Source of the DNA: Absidia repens
Lineage: Eukaryota; Mucoromycota; Mucoromycetes; Mucorales; Cunninghamellaceae
Length of the DNA stretch: 64,000 nt
NCBI GenBank assembly: GCA_002105175.1
Contig: MCGE01000041.1
Span: 186,001 to 250,000 of the forward strand
Direction of reading: 5' to 3'
Positions 10,538 through 22,748 of this stretch are shown piece after piece. Position numbers and translations under genes: made by a program. The notes beneath the pieces are model-generated. The model saw only the letters and a list, made by a program, of their open reading frames with translations. It was not told where the DNA came from and did no database searches. The first letter of the stretch is position 1. Each line of letters starts with the position of its first letter.

Positions 10538-13320
10538 TTATTTTACCTTTGGATCTTTCAGAATGGCACGAGCAATTGCAATACGTTGGCGTTGACCGCC
10601 AGATAAAGAGGCACCTCGTTCACCAACTACAGTATCGTATCCAGCAGGAAAGTCTTCAATAAAGTTTGCAGCATTGGCTTGTCTCGCAGCTTCACGTACT
10701 TCTTCCATAGTAGCATCTGGTCGTCCATATCGGATGTTTTCCAAAATAGACGTGGCAAATAAGATAGGCTCTATAAACAGCATAGTTAAAATCCTTGTGT
10801 TTATTGGTTTCCCAAAAGACATATGCTCTGAGTGTTGGGGTTCTGTTTGGTTCTTTTACCTTGATTGATAAACCCAATATGATGTCGCAAGGAAGAAGGA
10901 TCTAATGATGTTAGTTTATGGCCATCCAAGTACACATACCCATGAGTCGGTTCGTAGAATCGTTCCAACAAAGAAGCAATTGAGGATTTCCCGGCACCTT
11001 GAGAACAGAAGAGGGTATTGTTTAATAACAAAAAAATATTCAATTCAGTTTTTTGTTGGGGGAGATTAATTACCTGATTGACCACAAAGAGCAATAGTAG
11101 TCGCATGAGGAATTTGTAAGCTGAAGCCATTCAAAACTTGGTGGTTAGGTCGTGTTGGGTAATAAAAGTGTATATCATCAAATTCAATATCGCCTTTCAC
11201 ATTCATTAAAGTACGACCTCCATGTAGTGGCACAGATGGGTATTGATGTATGAACTCGAACACCCGAGTCGCGGAAGCATGAGCTTTAATGGTTTGTCCA
11301 AAAAGCACACCGAGTGACACTAGTGAAGAAGAACATTAAATAATATTAGCATCACATAAACAATGTATCACATGTTTTCGTTTTTTTACCTAACGACTGC
11401 TGTGCCGTTTGTGTTGAGAGCATGTACCTGTAGTAAAAAGCAGGAATAGTGATAATCAAAGGTCAGTATATGTAAAAATAGACATATTAGATATATAGCA
11501 ATATCAAAGACTTACGACATCAAATCGCCACTACTGAGTTCATTACGAACGACCAGTGACCCGCCATAATACAGAACAATCAATACCATCCATCCGATAG
11601 AAATATGGGTCATACCTATATGAAGAAACATGTGAGTAATGTAAATAATGTATCCTTTTTTTTTTTTTTTTTTGGCTGTTGTTGATACCTTGGAATAATC
11701 CAATATGGAGACCCATGTGTTGGTTGGCTTTTGAGACATCACCACATACATCAGCATAATGATCCATTTCACGTTCTTCAGCTGCAAATGCTCGAACGGT
11801 TCGCATATTTGATATGACCTTGGAAAAATAATAAGAAAAAAAGGAGTTGGTAAAAATATAACGAATTACATTCACCACACCGGTTTGTTTCATACTTCGC
11901 CAGCAACCCCACTTGAGATTCCATTCAATTGTTTACTGTATTTGGACAATTTGCGCAAATAGGCACCATATATGTTGAGTATGATATATAAAAATGGCAT
12001 TGTGGCAAGCATGGTAAAAGTCAAAGATGATGATATTTGGAATAAATGGATCCCTGAGCCCAAGGTTTGCGTGATTGATTTCAGTCCAAGAGTGACCAAT
12101 TGTTTGAAGGTGCTCTAATAGAATATATATATATATTATGTGTTATCAGCTCGGGGGTTGGTTATTTGTAGATGATTTCATAATCTATCTTACCTTGAAT
12201 TCGCCCACATCAGTAGTAAGTCGACCCACCAGTTCACCACTCTTATGACGGTCAAAGAAGGACATGTCTTGTTGTACAATGGCAGCAAAGAGTTTCGCCT
12301 GAAGTCTTCGAGCTACATTTTCACCAAACACAGCGACCAAAGAAATATGTGCAAATGTCAAAAAACCTATTGGTAAGATATGTCAAGCGAAAAGGAAAGA
12401 AAGATTAAACAAAAGTATCTTTATTATTCTTTTTGTCTTTCTTTTGCCTTACCTTGAGCAGATAGAAGAGCGAATAATTTGATTGCAGGTCCATTTAAAT
12501 CGTTGATAGACAATGACAGGCCATGAGAAGCGGCTTGAACGCTAGCAGTCAAGACATTAATCAATTCACCGGTAATCACAGGTGTTTGTAAGTGAATAAT
12601 GGCCGCCCCAATCGCAGTCAATACTATGCAGGCGAGAAGTAGAAGGTCAGGTTTAATTAGAACCCAAATATCACGCCAGAGAGGTATTGGTTTAACGTTC
12701 GCATCCAGTTCTATCGTCAGTGTTGCCTTCGTTTTTGCTGGAACTAGTGTGGTTGACAGCTGCGGAATTCTTTGGTCAGGAGTGAAAGCCATGTCACACT
12801 GAACAGGTCTGAAAGCACCTCGGACCCCAAAGGCAAATACTGTGGCTGTTCCAATAGAAATAAAGGTATGATGATTAAGGGTTGATGCTGGTATGGAGGT
12901 GTTGATTTGACGAGACCACCGTGCCTGAAGTTGACTGTAAAAGGAGGACGTTAATGGTTGACGGTGTTGAAGGGCGTCATAGAGATCGGTTCTATGTATG
13001 ATTACGTATAACGGGAGTTAATACTATTAGCAGACTTGACGAATCTAGATAACTACATTATTACCTTAATAAGCGGTTGAGAGGTTTAATCTGGGTTCCT
13101 GCATTTTTCAAAAAAGAATGGAGTTGACGAGTTTGATAAATTGTCCATAATGTTGTCGGAAAATGTGGTAGTGGCTTCGTCTACACAAAATACATATATA
13201 TATATATATAGTGAATACCACAAAACAGTCGTCAGTGAGTTTTACTATTATTATCAATAGTATTACCTTTAATGAACGCGGCCGTAAAATAAGCCTGTTC
13301 AGTACCAGTAGTGGTGGCAT
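10001..13320 (-). CDS. Mitochondrial ABC half-transporter, ABCB8/MDL type
   Basis: Fourteen exons join in frame from the ATG at 13320 to TAG at 10001. The N-terminus ([18 protein letters not shown] and a following Arg/Lys-rich, acid-poor stretch) looks like a mitochondrial presequence. A transmembrane domain follows: hydrophobic segment [20 protein letters not shown], then [20 protein letters not shown], which links to the nucleotide-binding domain. That domain has Walker A GQSGAGKSS, Q-loop, signature [14 protein letters not shown], Walker [13 protein letters not shown] and H-loop IAHRLST; all are intact. Such half-transporters dimerise in the inner mitochondrial membrane and export peptides or metabolites. 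ITGELINVL in the first helix region resembles ABCB8 more than yeast Mdl1, but the exact ortholog is uncertain. The gene shares a 114-bp divergent promoter with the plus-strand gene at 13435. Confidence 0.88.
10491..10530. repeat. (AT)20 microsatellite in an ABC-transporter intron
   Basis: Twenty uninterrupted AT units lie in the intron just before the Walker B mini-exon of the minus-strand ABC gene, close to its 5' splice site. Confidence 0.9.
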
Positions 13321-13434
13321 AAAAGGAGGAGCAAAAAGACAAAAACAAAAAAATTGTCAAATCGGATGTTAAAAATTGACTAAATCCCTTTTTTCTATTT
13401 TTTGCTTTTCCTTCTGCCTCCAATATCTGGCGTC
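13321..13434. promoter_or_regulatory. Short divergent promoter region
   Basis: Only 114 bp separate the ATG of the minus-strand ABC transporter from the ATG of the plus-strand membrane protein. The segment is pyrimidine/purine asymmetric; no TATA box or factor site is clear. Shared regulation is inference from spacing. Confidence 0.5.
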
Positions 13435-14344
13435 ATGTATTATAGCAACGAAAATTTATCAATACTACAAGGTAAATAATGAATAAATATCAATTTAGGT
13501 AATTGTGTTGGTTTTAATTTGATTTTCACCTGTTTTATACAACCTAGCTGTTACCAAATCAACTTCGCATACGTCAACATCTACAACATATGAACAGGTT
13601 TCACCACCTTCTCCAGTAGCTCCAGTGTTTGAACAGGACAAGCTTGACAATGATGGCGAAGAATATTCTTATGCTATTATATCCACTGATAAGATTGATC
13701 TCGCTTCCTTCAAGAAAGAAAAGGTAAAAGTCTTGATACTGCGACTGGTCATTAGAAGGCTAACATTTATTTTACTAGGCAAAGGCACAACGGCTAAAGC
13801 GAACAATGGAAGACCACGTAACAGAAGACTCAAAGGTATTATATTAAAGATATCGGGTTTTTCGATATTAATTGACTCAGATTTGACTTGGACTATATTA
13901 TAGGACAATGCTGATACAGAAGAAAAGGACAACATCGTCAAATCACGCGGAATACGATATTATTGGTGCATTTTTATTATTGTTGTGTTGGCGACGACAT
14001 GCTTTATGTTTGGAAATGGAATGAATCAATACTCTTCAAAGATCAGCAATGTCGTAGAATTCGCGAAGGATGCATGGAATCGTGGAAATACTCTATGGTA
14101 CTGGCAAGATTATATCAGCAAGGACCAATGGAACCGATCAAAAACATGGATCTACCTGGAAAAGGAGGCGATATACAGTCGACTGTTGGAACCGCTGTGG
14201 ATACAACAACCTCAACAAGTGCAAAGGTGGCTCCAGAAATGTGTTGAATGCTCTTTAGAATGGGTGGAGAAAACTCTTCAGTCAGTTGGGGTATTTTTGA
14301 ATCAATGTCTTCGTTTTTGGCAGCGCTTCTTGGATCATATTTGA
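13435..14344 (+). CDS. Unknown single-span membrane protein
   Basis: Four exons (13435-13471, 13548-13723, 13779-13835, 13904-14344) join in frame to 236 residues. The first ~100 residues are acidic/Ser-Thr-rich with a Lys/Arg patch (AKAQRLKRTMEDH). One hydrophobic span follows (YYWCIFIIVVLATTCFMF, about residues 107-124), then a Trp-rich amphipathic tail (WNRGNTLWYWQDYISKDQW, WLQKCVECSLEWVEK) ending FLDHI. There is no signal peptide, so a type II or tail-facing topology is possible. I do not recognise a family. It is divergent from the mitochondrial ABC gene, which hints at but does not show an organelle role. Confidence 0.68.
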
Positions 14345-14996
14345 GAAATCTTAGGTAGAACTGGATAGGAAACCGAACTGAAGTGGCGCATTTGGCAAGC
14401 TGCTTATTGATGCTTTATTATTATTATTAGTATTATTGTTGTTGTTGTATATAGCTTATAGTTTATAGTTTAGAAAAGTGTGTTTTGTTTTTTTTAATTG
14501 TGTGATTCTCTTGTATTGCATTATCATGTGATGTCTTGTAATAAAAAAATGTATTGATTGGTTGATGTTAGCGAAAATTAGTCTCACACTTACCAAAAAA
14601 AGTAGTTGTTGGGAAGAAAAGATCGGCGCTTATATTGTTGTATTTTGACAAAATCAGCTGGGATACATATCATATTAGAAGTGCATTAGAAGACAAAACA
14701 GGCAGTGGAAAATGTTGCAATGGAACCAGGGAAGATGTCATGGACTTCACATATATATGATATGTAATTTAATGCTTGAAAAGTGTGTGTGCGGGTTCAA
14801 TGGTACATAAGTAAATTTTTATTTATTTGTTTTATTGACAAAATAAAAATAAAAAAAAAATAAAATAAAAAAAAAACGTAGCATGTGAGAAAATATATCA
14901 AGGTTCAAAGGAATATGTAGAGATAGGGGAATTGTGGATTGAGAGGGAAATAAAAATATAAGAGAATTGGAAGTCAAGTCACCATCATCATTACCA

Positions 14997-15902
14997 TTAT
15001 TGGTTTTGGCAAACCAAAGCATGAGTAGGTTGATGTTTTTTCAAGCATTTGGCACTACAATAACGCTGGTATTTGCATTTAGCACATACAGGCATGGCTT
15101 TTTTTTCCAATCCACAGTGACCACAAGGGGTCATCAATGGAGTAGACGATGATAATGATGATAAAGATATTGAGGATGGCGTGGAGCTGATTGAAGACGA
15201 GGGTTGTAATGGGGGAGGAAGACTAAAAAATGAGGAGCTACTATTGGGACTACTGCTACCACTAACACTACTACTACTAAAAATGGATGATGAGGTATAT
15301 AACGCCAAGGGGTGTTGGGATAAAAATACAGAAGCTGTATGTTGTAAGGATTGTTGGGTTTCATATTCAGTAGGAAGAGATACGCATTTTCGATAATATA
15401 CCCTGGCTTTGATCAAGTCATCCCTTCCACCGTCATGTTGATGTAATGCTGCACGACAATGATAGATAGTGATTCTTATCGCGTTTTCCAGTTCACCTTC
15501 CGTTTGGCCTTCCTTCAACTGTTTTGCATACCGAAAGAGATCCTGAGCCATGGCATCAAACCAACCCAGTGAGTGATACATTCTTGTTTCCATATGTTCC
15601 AATAGCATTTTTGTCATTTGCCAAATGAGTTCGAGCACCAAACCATTCAATTCATGCTTCTGTGATTCCACCAATACTTGCCGATAATGCAATGCCATCG
15701 CGTCGCATTGATGACATCCTTTTTCACCATGCTTTCTTTGTGTTCCAAATCCAATAGCTGTCGCCAGGAATGTAATCCATGTCTGGTCTTCTTGATAAGG
15801 AGTTGAATTTGATGGGAATTGGCAATGATCAGTTACCACAATAGTATTATTGTTTTTGTTTTCTGTTTGAATAATATTGGGAAAAAGTAATGTAGAAGGC
15901 AT
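14997..15902 (-). CDS. MYND-type zinc-finger protein
   Basis: Single exon, 301 residues. The last ~40 residues are a MYND finger: CGHCGLEKK, VCAKCKYQRYCSAKC, HQPTHALVC, with all Cys/His ligands in place. The middle (residues ~50-170) is helical with Trp and Leu repeats, and residues ~195-255 are Ser/Pro low complexity. MYND fingers mediate protein-protein contacts, often in transcriptional repression. No SET domain is present, so it is not a SMYD methyltransferase. Partner and role are unknown. It converges with the gene ending at 14344, leaving ~650 bp of 3' flanks with several AATAAA signals. Confidence 0.8.
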   Translation of the reverse strand: MPSTLLFPNIIQTENKNNNTIVVTDHCQFPSNSTPYQEDQTWITFLATAIGFGTQRKHGEKGCHQCDAMALHYRQVLVESQKHELNGLVLELIWQMTKMLLEHMETRMYHSLGWFDAMAQDLFRYAKQLKEGQTEGELENAIRITIYHCRAALHQHDGGRDDLIKARVYYRKCVSLPTEYETQQSLQHTASVFLSQHPLALYTSSSIFSSSSVSGSSSPNSSSSFFSLPPPLQPSSSISSTPSSISLSSLSSSTPLMTPCGHCGLEKKAMPVCAKCKYQRYCSAKCLKKHQPTHALVCQNQ

Positions 15903-16755
15903 GATATGAATATATATATATATATATATATATAAGTGAATCAGTGAAAGAAAGCGAACAAAAAAAAAAAAAAAAAAAAAAAGTCTACTATAAAAGATCC
16001 CGCGTTTCCAAAAAAGGCGTGTAAGTTTGGGTCAATTAAACTTCCGCTTGTAAGATACGCCGTACCTTTTCTCGACCTATTTTAAACACTTATTCTCAAT
16101 TAATAATTTAAAAAGTTCTATATTATTCTTTATGATTTTAATGGTCACTATTGTCAATGAATCTACGTAAAAAAAAAAAAAAAAAAATAAGAGAACAACA
16201 CCAAGAACAACACTAATGAGAACTGATTTTTTTTTGGAGATATTGTAGTACAAACAGCAAACTGAATTAAAGCAACCAATAAGAGATGTAGAATTAGTCT
16301 CGTGGGGCGTAGAATGCATTTGAATGGAGTGATTTGATTTAAAGGTTACCCATTGATAAGGGTCTTTTATGAACGATATCAAAAAAGGTTGATTTTTGAT
16401 CCCGTCACCCGGGCCTATATCACAAAAAAAAAACAAATTCATAGCAGAAAAAGATGCGATCTGAGGGTTTCCATTTGTTAAAAAATAATATCTTCTTGAA
16501 AAAAATGACAAGATTCTTTAGTTGATAATAAACTATCATACTATCTTGAGTGATTGTCAATTCTATGCTTTATTAGGAAAGACCATGTGAGATCACGCAA
16601 AAAAAAAAAAAGAAGGAAAAAAAGAGCTGGTGCCACACAAGTGTATTCGTCTTTCACTCATACTACACCTACTTTTTTCATATTAAGGACTATCAACTCT
16701 AATGACAATAAAGTGTATATATTCCTGCTATGGATGTATTTGGTTGTTCATGTAC

Positions 16756-16786
<31 letters not shown>

Positions 16787-18180
16787 TATTCCACTTCAAC
16801 ATGGCCCCTTTTTTTAAGACAAAATAAAAGCTTCTTGATTCGACTCATATAATTAAATCGCCGCACGAACAAAGCGGGGGAGCAGCGGCGAAGGAGGCAT
16901 TATTGAAGAAACTCTTATATATTTATCTGATCATCTTTGTCATACGGATCAGTGATTTTTTCAAAGTTGCTATTGGTTTTTGAAGAGAATTACAGACACA
17001 AGGGGTAGTCCATTTAAAAGGGAAAAGTTGCTATTTTCAACAACAATGGATCAGGACCGGAATCTCGTTTTCACACTTCAAAAAAAAACAAAAAAATGTT
17101 TGAACGATTCTTTACATTCCGGAATAGTTTTTCATCGTTTCATTTTTGTCATACAGAAGCTTTATCAAGACTTTAAAAGCAACAAATTTAATGATTAAAG
17201 GCATCATTGGTGCAAAAAATGACTGGTCCATTTTTAAAAACCATAGTCAAAAAAGATGTTGAGAAAAAACCTGCCTTTATTTATCACAAATTTCTCATTT
17301 GCAGAAAATAATAAACATTGAATATATATCAAAAAGCTATCAATTAGAAACGAGGCCAAACTTTTTGCGACTCTTAACTTTTGCTTTTTACATAAGCATT
17401 GCGATCTGCTAGATATGTCGGCAAGTAAATAGATGAATGACTGAGGGGGAAAAAAGATGGGCCTAAACTCAGGGGACACATTTGTCATCGGAATTCCAAT
17501 CGTTTTAACTAGGAACATGATCCTTGACCGAAAAAAAAAAAGATGACTTTACCAGGCTCAAGAAAAAAAAAAAAGATACAAGTCAGTTTAAAAAAAAAAA
17601 CTTAAATATTATATAGAATCGAAATGAAAATTGACAAAAACCTAATGGTAAAATAACAAAGGAAGGATGATGGAGAATAAAACAGTTTTACAGCAATGTT
17701 ATATATGACTAATCTTATAACCTTTTGTATTACAACTGAATGGGACGTATTCATTGTAATCTAGTTTACAAATAAAACTCTTGGCATGTATGAATCCATT
17801 TACAGAGAAAAAAAGGAGAACCGTTAACGACGTGCTATTGATCTATTGCTTACAAAGGAGGCAGGGTTCCGATTAAGGTTGTTGCTGTAATCCGTGAAGT
17901 ATATGGTATTATTGCCAATTAATGATAATATTTAATACTGGATGGGGTTAGCGTCTTCTGTAAAGCGGTGTGGGCAAGTGAAATGCCACAATAGTAGAAC
18001 AACGTTCTACATGAGACGACCGTGACCCGTAGCTGTAGCTGCACGGTTAACGATCTAGAACCGAAAACCGGAAATTTCCTAACACTTTACAAAAATTATT
18101 TGGATAGTGTTCCTATAAGCATAGGCTATTTCGTCTCGAATGGTGTTTTGTTCACCAAAAATAATTGCAAACCAAATCCT
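15903..18180. other. Gene-poor spacer
   Basis: Contains (AT)n near 15908-15935 and 16755-16780, several poly-A/T runs, and a brief GC-rich patch near 16860-16900. Open frames here are short and rich in homopolymer-encoded Phe/Lys, with no family resemblance. A small inverted repeat GTAGAAC-AAC-GTTCTAC lies near 17996. Confidence 0.5.
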
Positions 18181-18189
18181 CATGAGAGC

Positions 18190-19010
18190 AAACCCCCTAT
18201 TTAAATCCCGTGCGCGTGAAATATTTACTTGCTCCAATTTTTTATTTTTTCGCACTTTCTTTCTTCCTTCCTTCCTTTTTTTTCTCTTCACTATTCAACG
18301 TCTATGAGGTTATGTTGGACTTAGATTAGTGTTAGGACTAGTTTAGAAGCGTTTTCAGAACAGAGATTACAAGATGCATGGGGAAACCCTTTCATTTTGT
18401 ATCTAGGATCTGAAGGCACTATTAGTTGGGCCCTTTGGAGCCTCCATTAGCATAGTTTAGTGTTAGCCTGTCCATAGTTTGAATCTATATTTAAATAAAA
18501 GATGTTTCTTTTACATCCTTTAATGAAAAATGTCCCAATAGTCTTCATGTCTTATACAGTAGATCTCTGTTTTCTACAGCCATCTGTTCTGTTGATTAGT
18601 GTCGACCACTGTGGGGTTTCAAATAAAAGATATCTCTAGTCTTTCTCATGTTTGTACAATATATTAGCTCCCATTTTACAATATTTTCTTTAAATTAGTG
18701 TCTACCATTCTTCAAATTTTACGTTAGTTTCCTTTATCCTTCTTACGATAGATCTTCACACTGAATCCGTTAGTGCAATGAGCCCCCCTATAGTTTTAGT
18801 ATCTACCAGTATGCCTCAATAAAATATGTCTTTTGATTAACCATCCTCGGAATTACTGAATAGTGTAATATGTCGCTATTGTAGTAGTTTTTTTTAGTCT
18901 CCTGTAATGTATGCTTTCTCGCTTCCCTTCGCACTACGACAACATTGACTCAGAGTTCCAGCGATTGATCCACAGTTCTAGGTCACTGAATATTAATGTG
19001 ACATTATTTT
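18190..19010 (+). repeat. Dispersed repeat family A, long copy 3
   Basis: Colinear with 8110-9050: CCCGTGCGCGTGAA, pyrimidine tract, TTAGATTAGTGTTAGGACTA, GATTACAAGATGCATGGGG, AAACCCTTTCATTTTG, repeated AATAAA. It keeps ATGCCTCAATAAAATATGTC near 18813, matching ATACTTCAATAAAATATT near 8755. Confidence 0.65.
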
Positions 19011-19389
19011 CACTTAACCAGCTATATTAATAAATCTAGGTTGAACTGTGAGTGTAGTCGCCATTTTGCTGTATAGTACTACAGAGTATCTTCCTCTGCT
19101 TTCTGGCCAATCCATAGCAAAAAAAATCAACAACCCTCTGAGAATGCTTTTTTTTTTCAATTCACTTCACTCTGCATACTAATGGACGAAACGATGTTTC
19201 TGCTACTATTAGTTAATAACCTCCTGGAGAAACTCTTTGGAAGTTTTGAGTTACTTGGTATGAAGGCTGCGCAATTCTTGTTCTACATTCATATCAATTA
19301 TTAAAGACCGTGCTGCCTGCGTAACCTCCAGTGGACTGGGCATATTATATCTATATAGCACTTTTTTTTTTCTTTTTTATGATATTATA

Positions 19390-19530
19390 AAAAAGGGTTT
19401 CCCAAACTGAGGTCTACTGGGTGCCCAGGGATCTATTAAGGTACAAAATGGCAGGAGGTCATATTCCATCGAAAGCCACACGCCAATGATCTTCGCCCGT
19501 CGTCTCTGTCACCCAGTAAGTCTTTTTTTT
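19390..19530. repeat. Possible DNA-transposon-derived repeat (hAT-like end)
   Basis: GGGTTTCCCAAACTGAGGTC resembles the terminal consensus common in hAT elements. It is followed by blocks weakly similar in inverted orientation to family B. No matching opposite terminus or 8-bp duplication was located, so this is tentative. Confidence 0.3.
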
Positions 19531-20109
19531 ATTTTTTTATCTGTTTGATGTTAAGTAGAAACTACCCAAGCACACGTGCTTCAAATCCACGCTATTCTTC
19601 TTAATGCTCTCGTTCGAATTTCGCAAGGCGAAAAAAAAAACGCCGTGTTTTAACTTTTTAACTGTATGGAGAATATTCAGTGGAACGACTGGGTCTCAAG
19701 GAGAAGCCCTTCAAAATGTAAAAAGAAGACAGCAACAAATGCGTTGTCTACACGTGTATTTTTCTAAACACAAGCATACACATCTGTTTGTTCTGCACAC
19801 TCACAGTTCAAACCGTAAACTGATCTCTGAGCACTACAATTGAGTATAGTCGCTTACTTTTGTGCACACACAGTCACACATACACACATATATACATACA
19901 TACACAGACAGCCCTACATATACATAAACACACAACATACATATTTTCACACGCCAGTTTTATTTTTTCTACACGCCTGTATAGTTCATTCGATGAACAA
20001 AATAATAAAACATATGAGAAATACTAATGGTAAAAAGACAAGACATATTTTATTCACATATTGATATAAACTATGACAATTAATAGTAAGTTAAGCTAAT
20101 GACGGTTTT

Positions 20110-20270
20110 ATAACAAAAATCTGAGATGAAGGCTAATCTAACGGAGGTCCCAAATCTTGAATCCAAAATGAAAGGGTTTCCCCATGAGCTTTGTATTGCA
20201 TTTTTCAGAATGCCCCTGATTCAAATTCTAATACTAATCCAAGATCAATCCCACTTCAATGAGGCTTCAG
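20110..20270 (-). repeat. Dispersed repeat family A, partial inverted copy
   Basis: The reverse complement carries GGATTAGTATTAGAATTTGA and CATGGGGAAACCCTTTCATT, with TGAATAAAATATGTC further on. Read on the plus strand it contains ESKMKGFPHELCIAFFRMPL, close to the frame antisense to the copy at 7090-7500. Confidence 0.6.
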
Positions 20271-21189
20271 ATAAAAAAAAAAAAAAAAAAAAAAAAAAGG
20301 GGGAGGGGAGAAAGAAAAGTAAGAAATAAAAAACATGTGAGCGGAATGTGAATGACGCAGTGCTGAGCACAGAGTCAATCTCATGGCGATATTTCCCAAT
20401 CTAACAAATAAAGACCCTGATGCCCAGAAAATGAACGGTTTTCCAAAGCTCGACAAAGGGATCTGCGCCTTCGTTTGATCACCTTTTCTATTTTATGGGT
20501 CAGAGGATGACTAATAAGAAAGATATATTTTTGTAAAGGAGTATGGAGTAGATAATATACTATCTCTCTTTTTTTTTTTTTCTATACTTTGTCTTAATTT
20601 AAAACAAAAATCTGTAACAGTAAATGTGATACACGTCTTCCGTGTAAGAGCTACAGACAAAATCTTTATTGATGATAGCCCCAAAGAGAAAACTGTTTTT
20701 TTAGTGGGATGACACGGGTAAACTGGTCATACTCTCATTCGCGCGCCGAATTTTATATTTATCATTCAAGTTATAGCTTTTTTTTTTTTTAATATATAGT
20801 ACCTTCTCATGTTTGTTGCCACATCTTTCGCCACAGGAACAATTTTTTAATTACAGCCCCGCCTTTTATTTTTCCTTCACCTGTAATATTAGAGGAATCA
20901 GTCGCATGCAAATGTGTATGGTGTTTTCTCGGCGTCCTATTCGGTCTTGTCCAACATAGTTTGCATACAGTGCAGTGCATGCCTATTATCCATACCTCCT
21001 TTTGAAAGGTACTTCTCCTCATCTCTCCTTTTTCTTCTTAAACAACCCCTTTCCCCTTGAATTTCTTAGGTTTCGAGGGAAAAAAGATCGACCGTATTAT
21101 GCGATACTATTTATATTTGAATAATCTTATCCTCTTTTCATTTTATTCTTTTTCTTTAATTTTTGATCAGCACCAGTATTGTAATTAGC
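20271..21189. other. Spacer upstream of the 21.2 kb gene
   Basis: No gene seen. Poly-A near 20274-20298, T-rich tract at 21130-21165 probably being the leader or a 5'-UTR splice region of the gene at 21190. Confidence 0.45.
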
Positions 21190-22151
21190 ATGCTTCAACG
21201 TTTAGACACACCCGCGTTTTCACTTCCAACCGTTGGAATAAATACCATGAGTATTTATGCAATTAATCTCGTTTGTATGTGGGATGGCGCAAAGAGAAAA
21301 ATAAAGAAAAAGATGGCGGTTGATCTAACTACAATATTTTTTATATAGCTTATGATGAATACAAAGGCGCCGTAAAACGCAGACAATATCCAAATAAACG
21401 AATTCTACGCAGGCACCCAAGCCAACGATCTGACGTTGAAACAACATCATCATTTTCTTCATCCATTACATTGGACGACGATTCATGGTCAGACTACGCT
21501 TGTTTTTCAAAATCATCAAGTGACTCTCATTCTTTTGCTACCAGCACATCCACTCTTGATGTTATAAACTTAAAAAAATCAGCACCGAATACATGCAATA
21601 ACGAATATAATCGACGCAATCACGCAAAGAGAATATTCTTATCGGGATTTGAAAATTACCATGCAGATCGGCGAAACGAAAATGATGCTAAGACCGAAAT
21701 TGATATCGATCTGGTCACTCAAGGTCAAGATGGACTCACCGATGATGAAATAACACTCTACGGGGATGAAATGGATGGTATTAATAATGACGATTATATT
21801 TCGCACACGCCTCTGACCAGTTGCGAATTCACCAAGAAAAAAGAAATCCCACTTGTGAAGCAGAGATCACTTTTGACCAGCATGCTACTGCACAGTCCTC
21901 CTGCATCCGCCTCGTCATCGACGTTGTCAATCTCCAATGTACCCTCCTCCTTTATTAACTCTTGTTCTTCTATAATAACAACGGATACGAATGATGTCTT
22001 GTCATCAAGCATGAAACAATACGTGCATTGGGAAAAAATTCAAAACAGTGGCCCTGTAGCTAAACTGGTGGGAGTTCAGAAAAACAGCAGCCAGGTTTCT
22101 TCAACATGGCATATTAATAATTCTTTTGACACATCTACCTCCTGTTGGTAA
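21190..22151 (+). CDS. Hypothetical Ser/Thr-rich protein
   Basis: Two exons, 21190-21274 and 21349-22151, give 295 residues beginning MLQRLDTPAFSLPTVG. A short basic region (YKGAVKRRQYPNKRILRRHP, about residues 33-52) is followed by acidic and Ser-rich low complexity to the end. No catalytic motif, signal peptide or membrane span is visible, and no family is recognised. A T-rich tract ending TTGATCAG just upstream could be a 3' splice site, so the true start may lie in an earlier exon. The basic patch could serve nuclear targeting; that is inference. Confidence 0.55.
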
Positions 22152-22748
22152 TCACCACACGTTTTATACTCCTATCTGTCTTTATCATTTACCCAATGAT
22201 TGTCTATCCTACATATTACATCCTATTTCATCCCTCACCCCTCTTGGTTTTTTTTTCCACTTGTCATACTATATATCTCCTCCTATGTTTATTTATATTA
22301 CTTATACTGCAGTACATAAAAACCCCTTCCCACCATTCCTCTTTGTGTTCTATTTAAAGAAACAATGCATTACTTGTATATACATTATTGTTTCTTCACC
22401 AACCCATACAAGTCCCCCTTCCAACACATAAAAAAGCGGTCTTTTAAAAGGACGCATGATTTTGGTATTACAACAGTAATCAATCTAATTTTTTTTATTT
22501 TCAAGCATTTCACAATGACGATAATATATGGATGATGATAATGATGATGATGGTAGAAGGATAAACAAGAAAATAAACTAAAGTGAATTGGGAGTGAAAA
22601 AATAATGTATTGTCAACGACGATGAAGGAGTATGTATAAAAAACAAAGATGATAAAAATATAAATATAACAATGGACAATGTAGTATATCAAATAAAAAG
22701 GATTAAACTAAACTAATGAAAACACATAAGTATAAATGACTATATAAT

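Noticed and set aside
16077..16511. 144-codon minus-strand open frame
   Set aside because: Dominated by homopolymer-coded Phe/Lys, no domain, no splice context and no conservation clue.
19390..19530. Full hAT transposon
   Set aside because: Only one terminus-like sequence was found; no transposase, no second terminus and no 8-bp duplication were visible.
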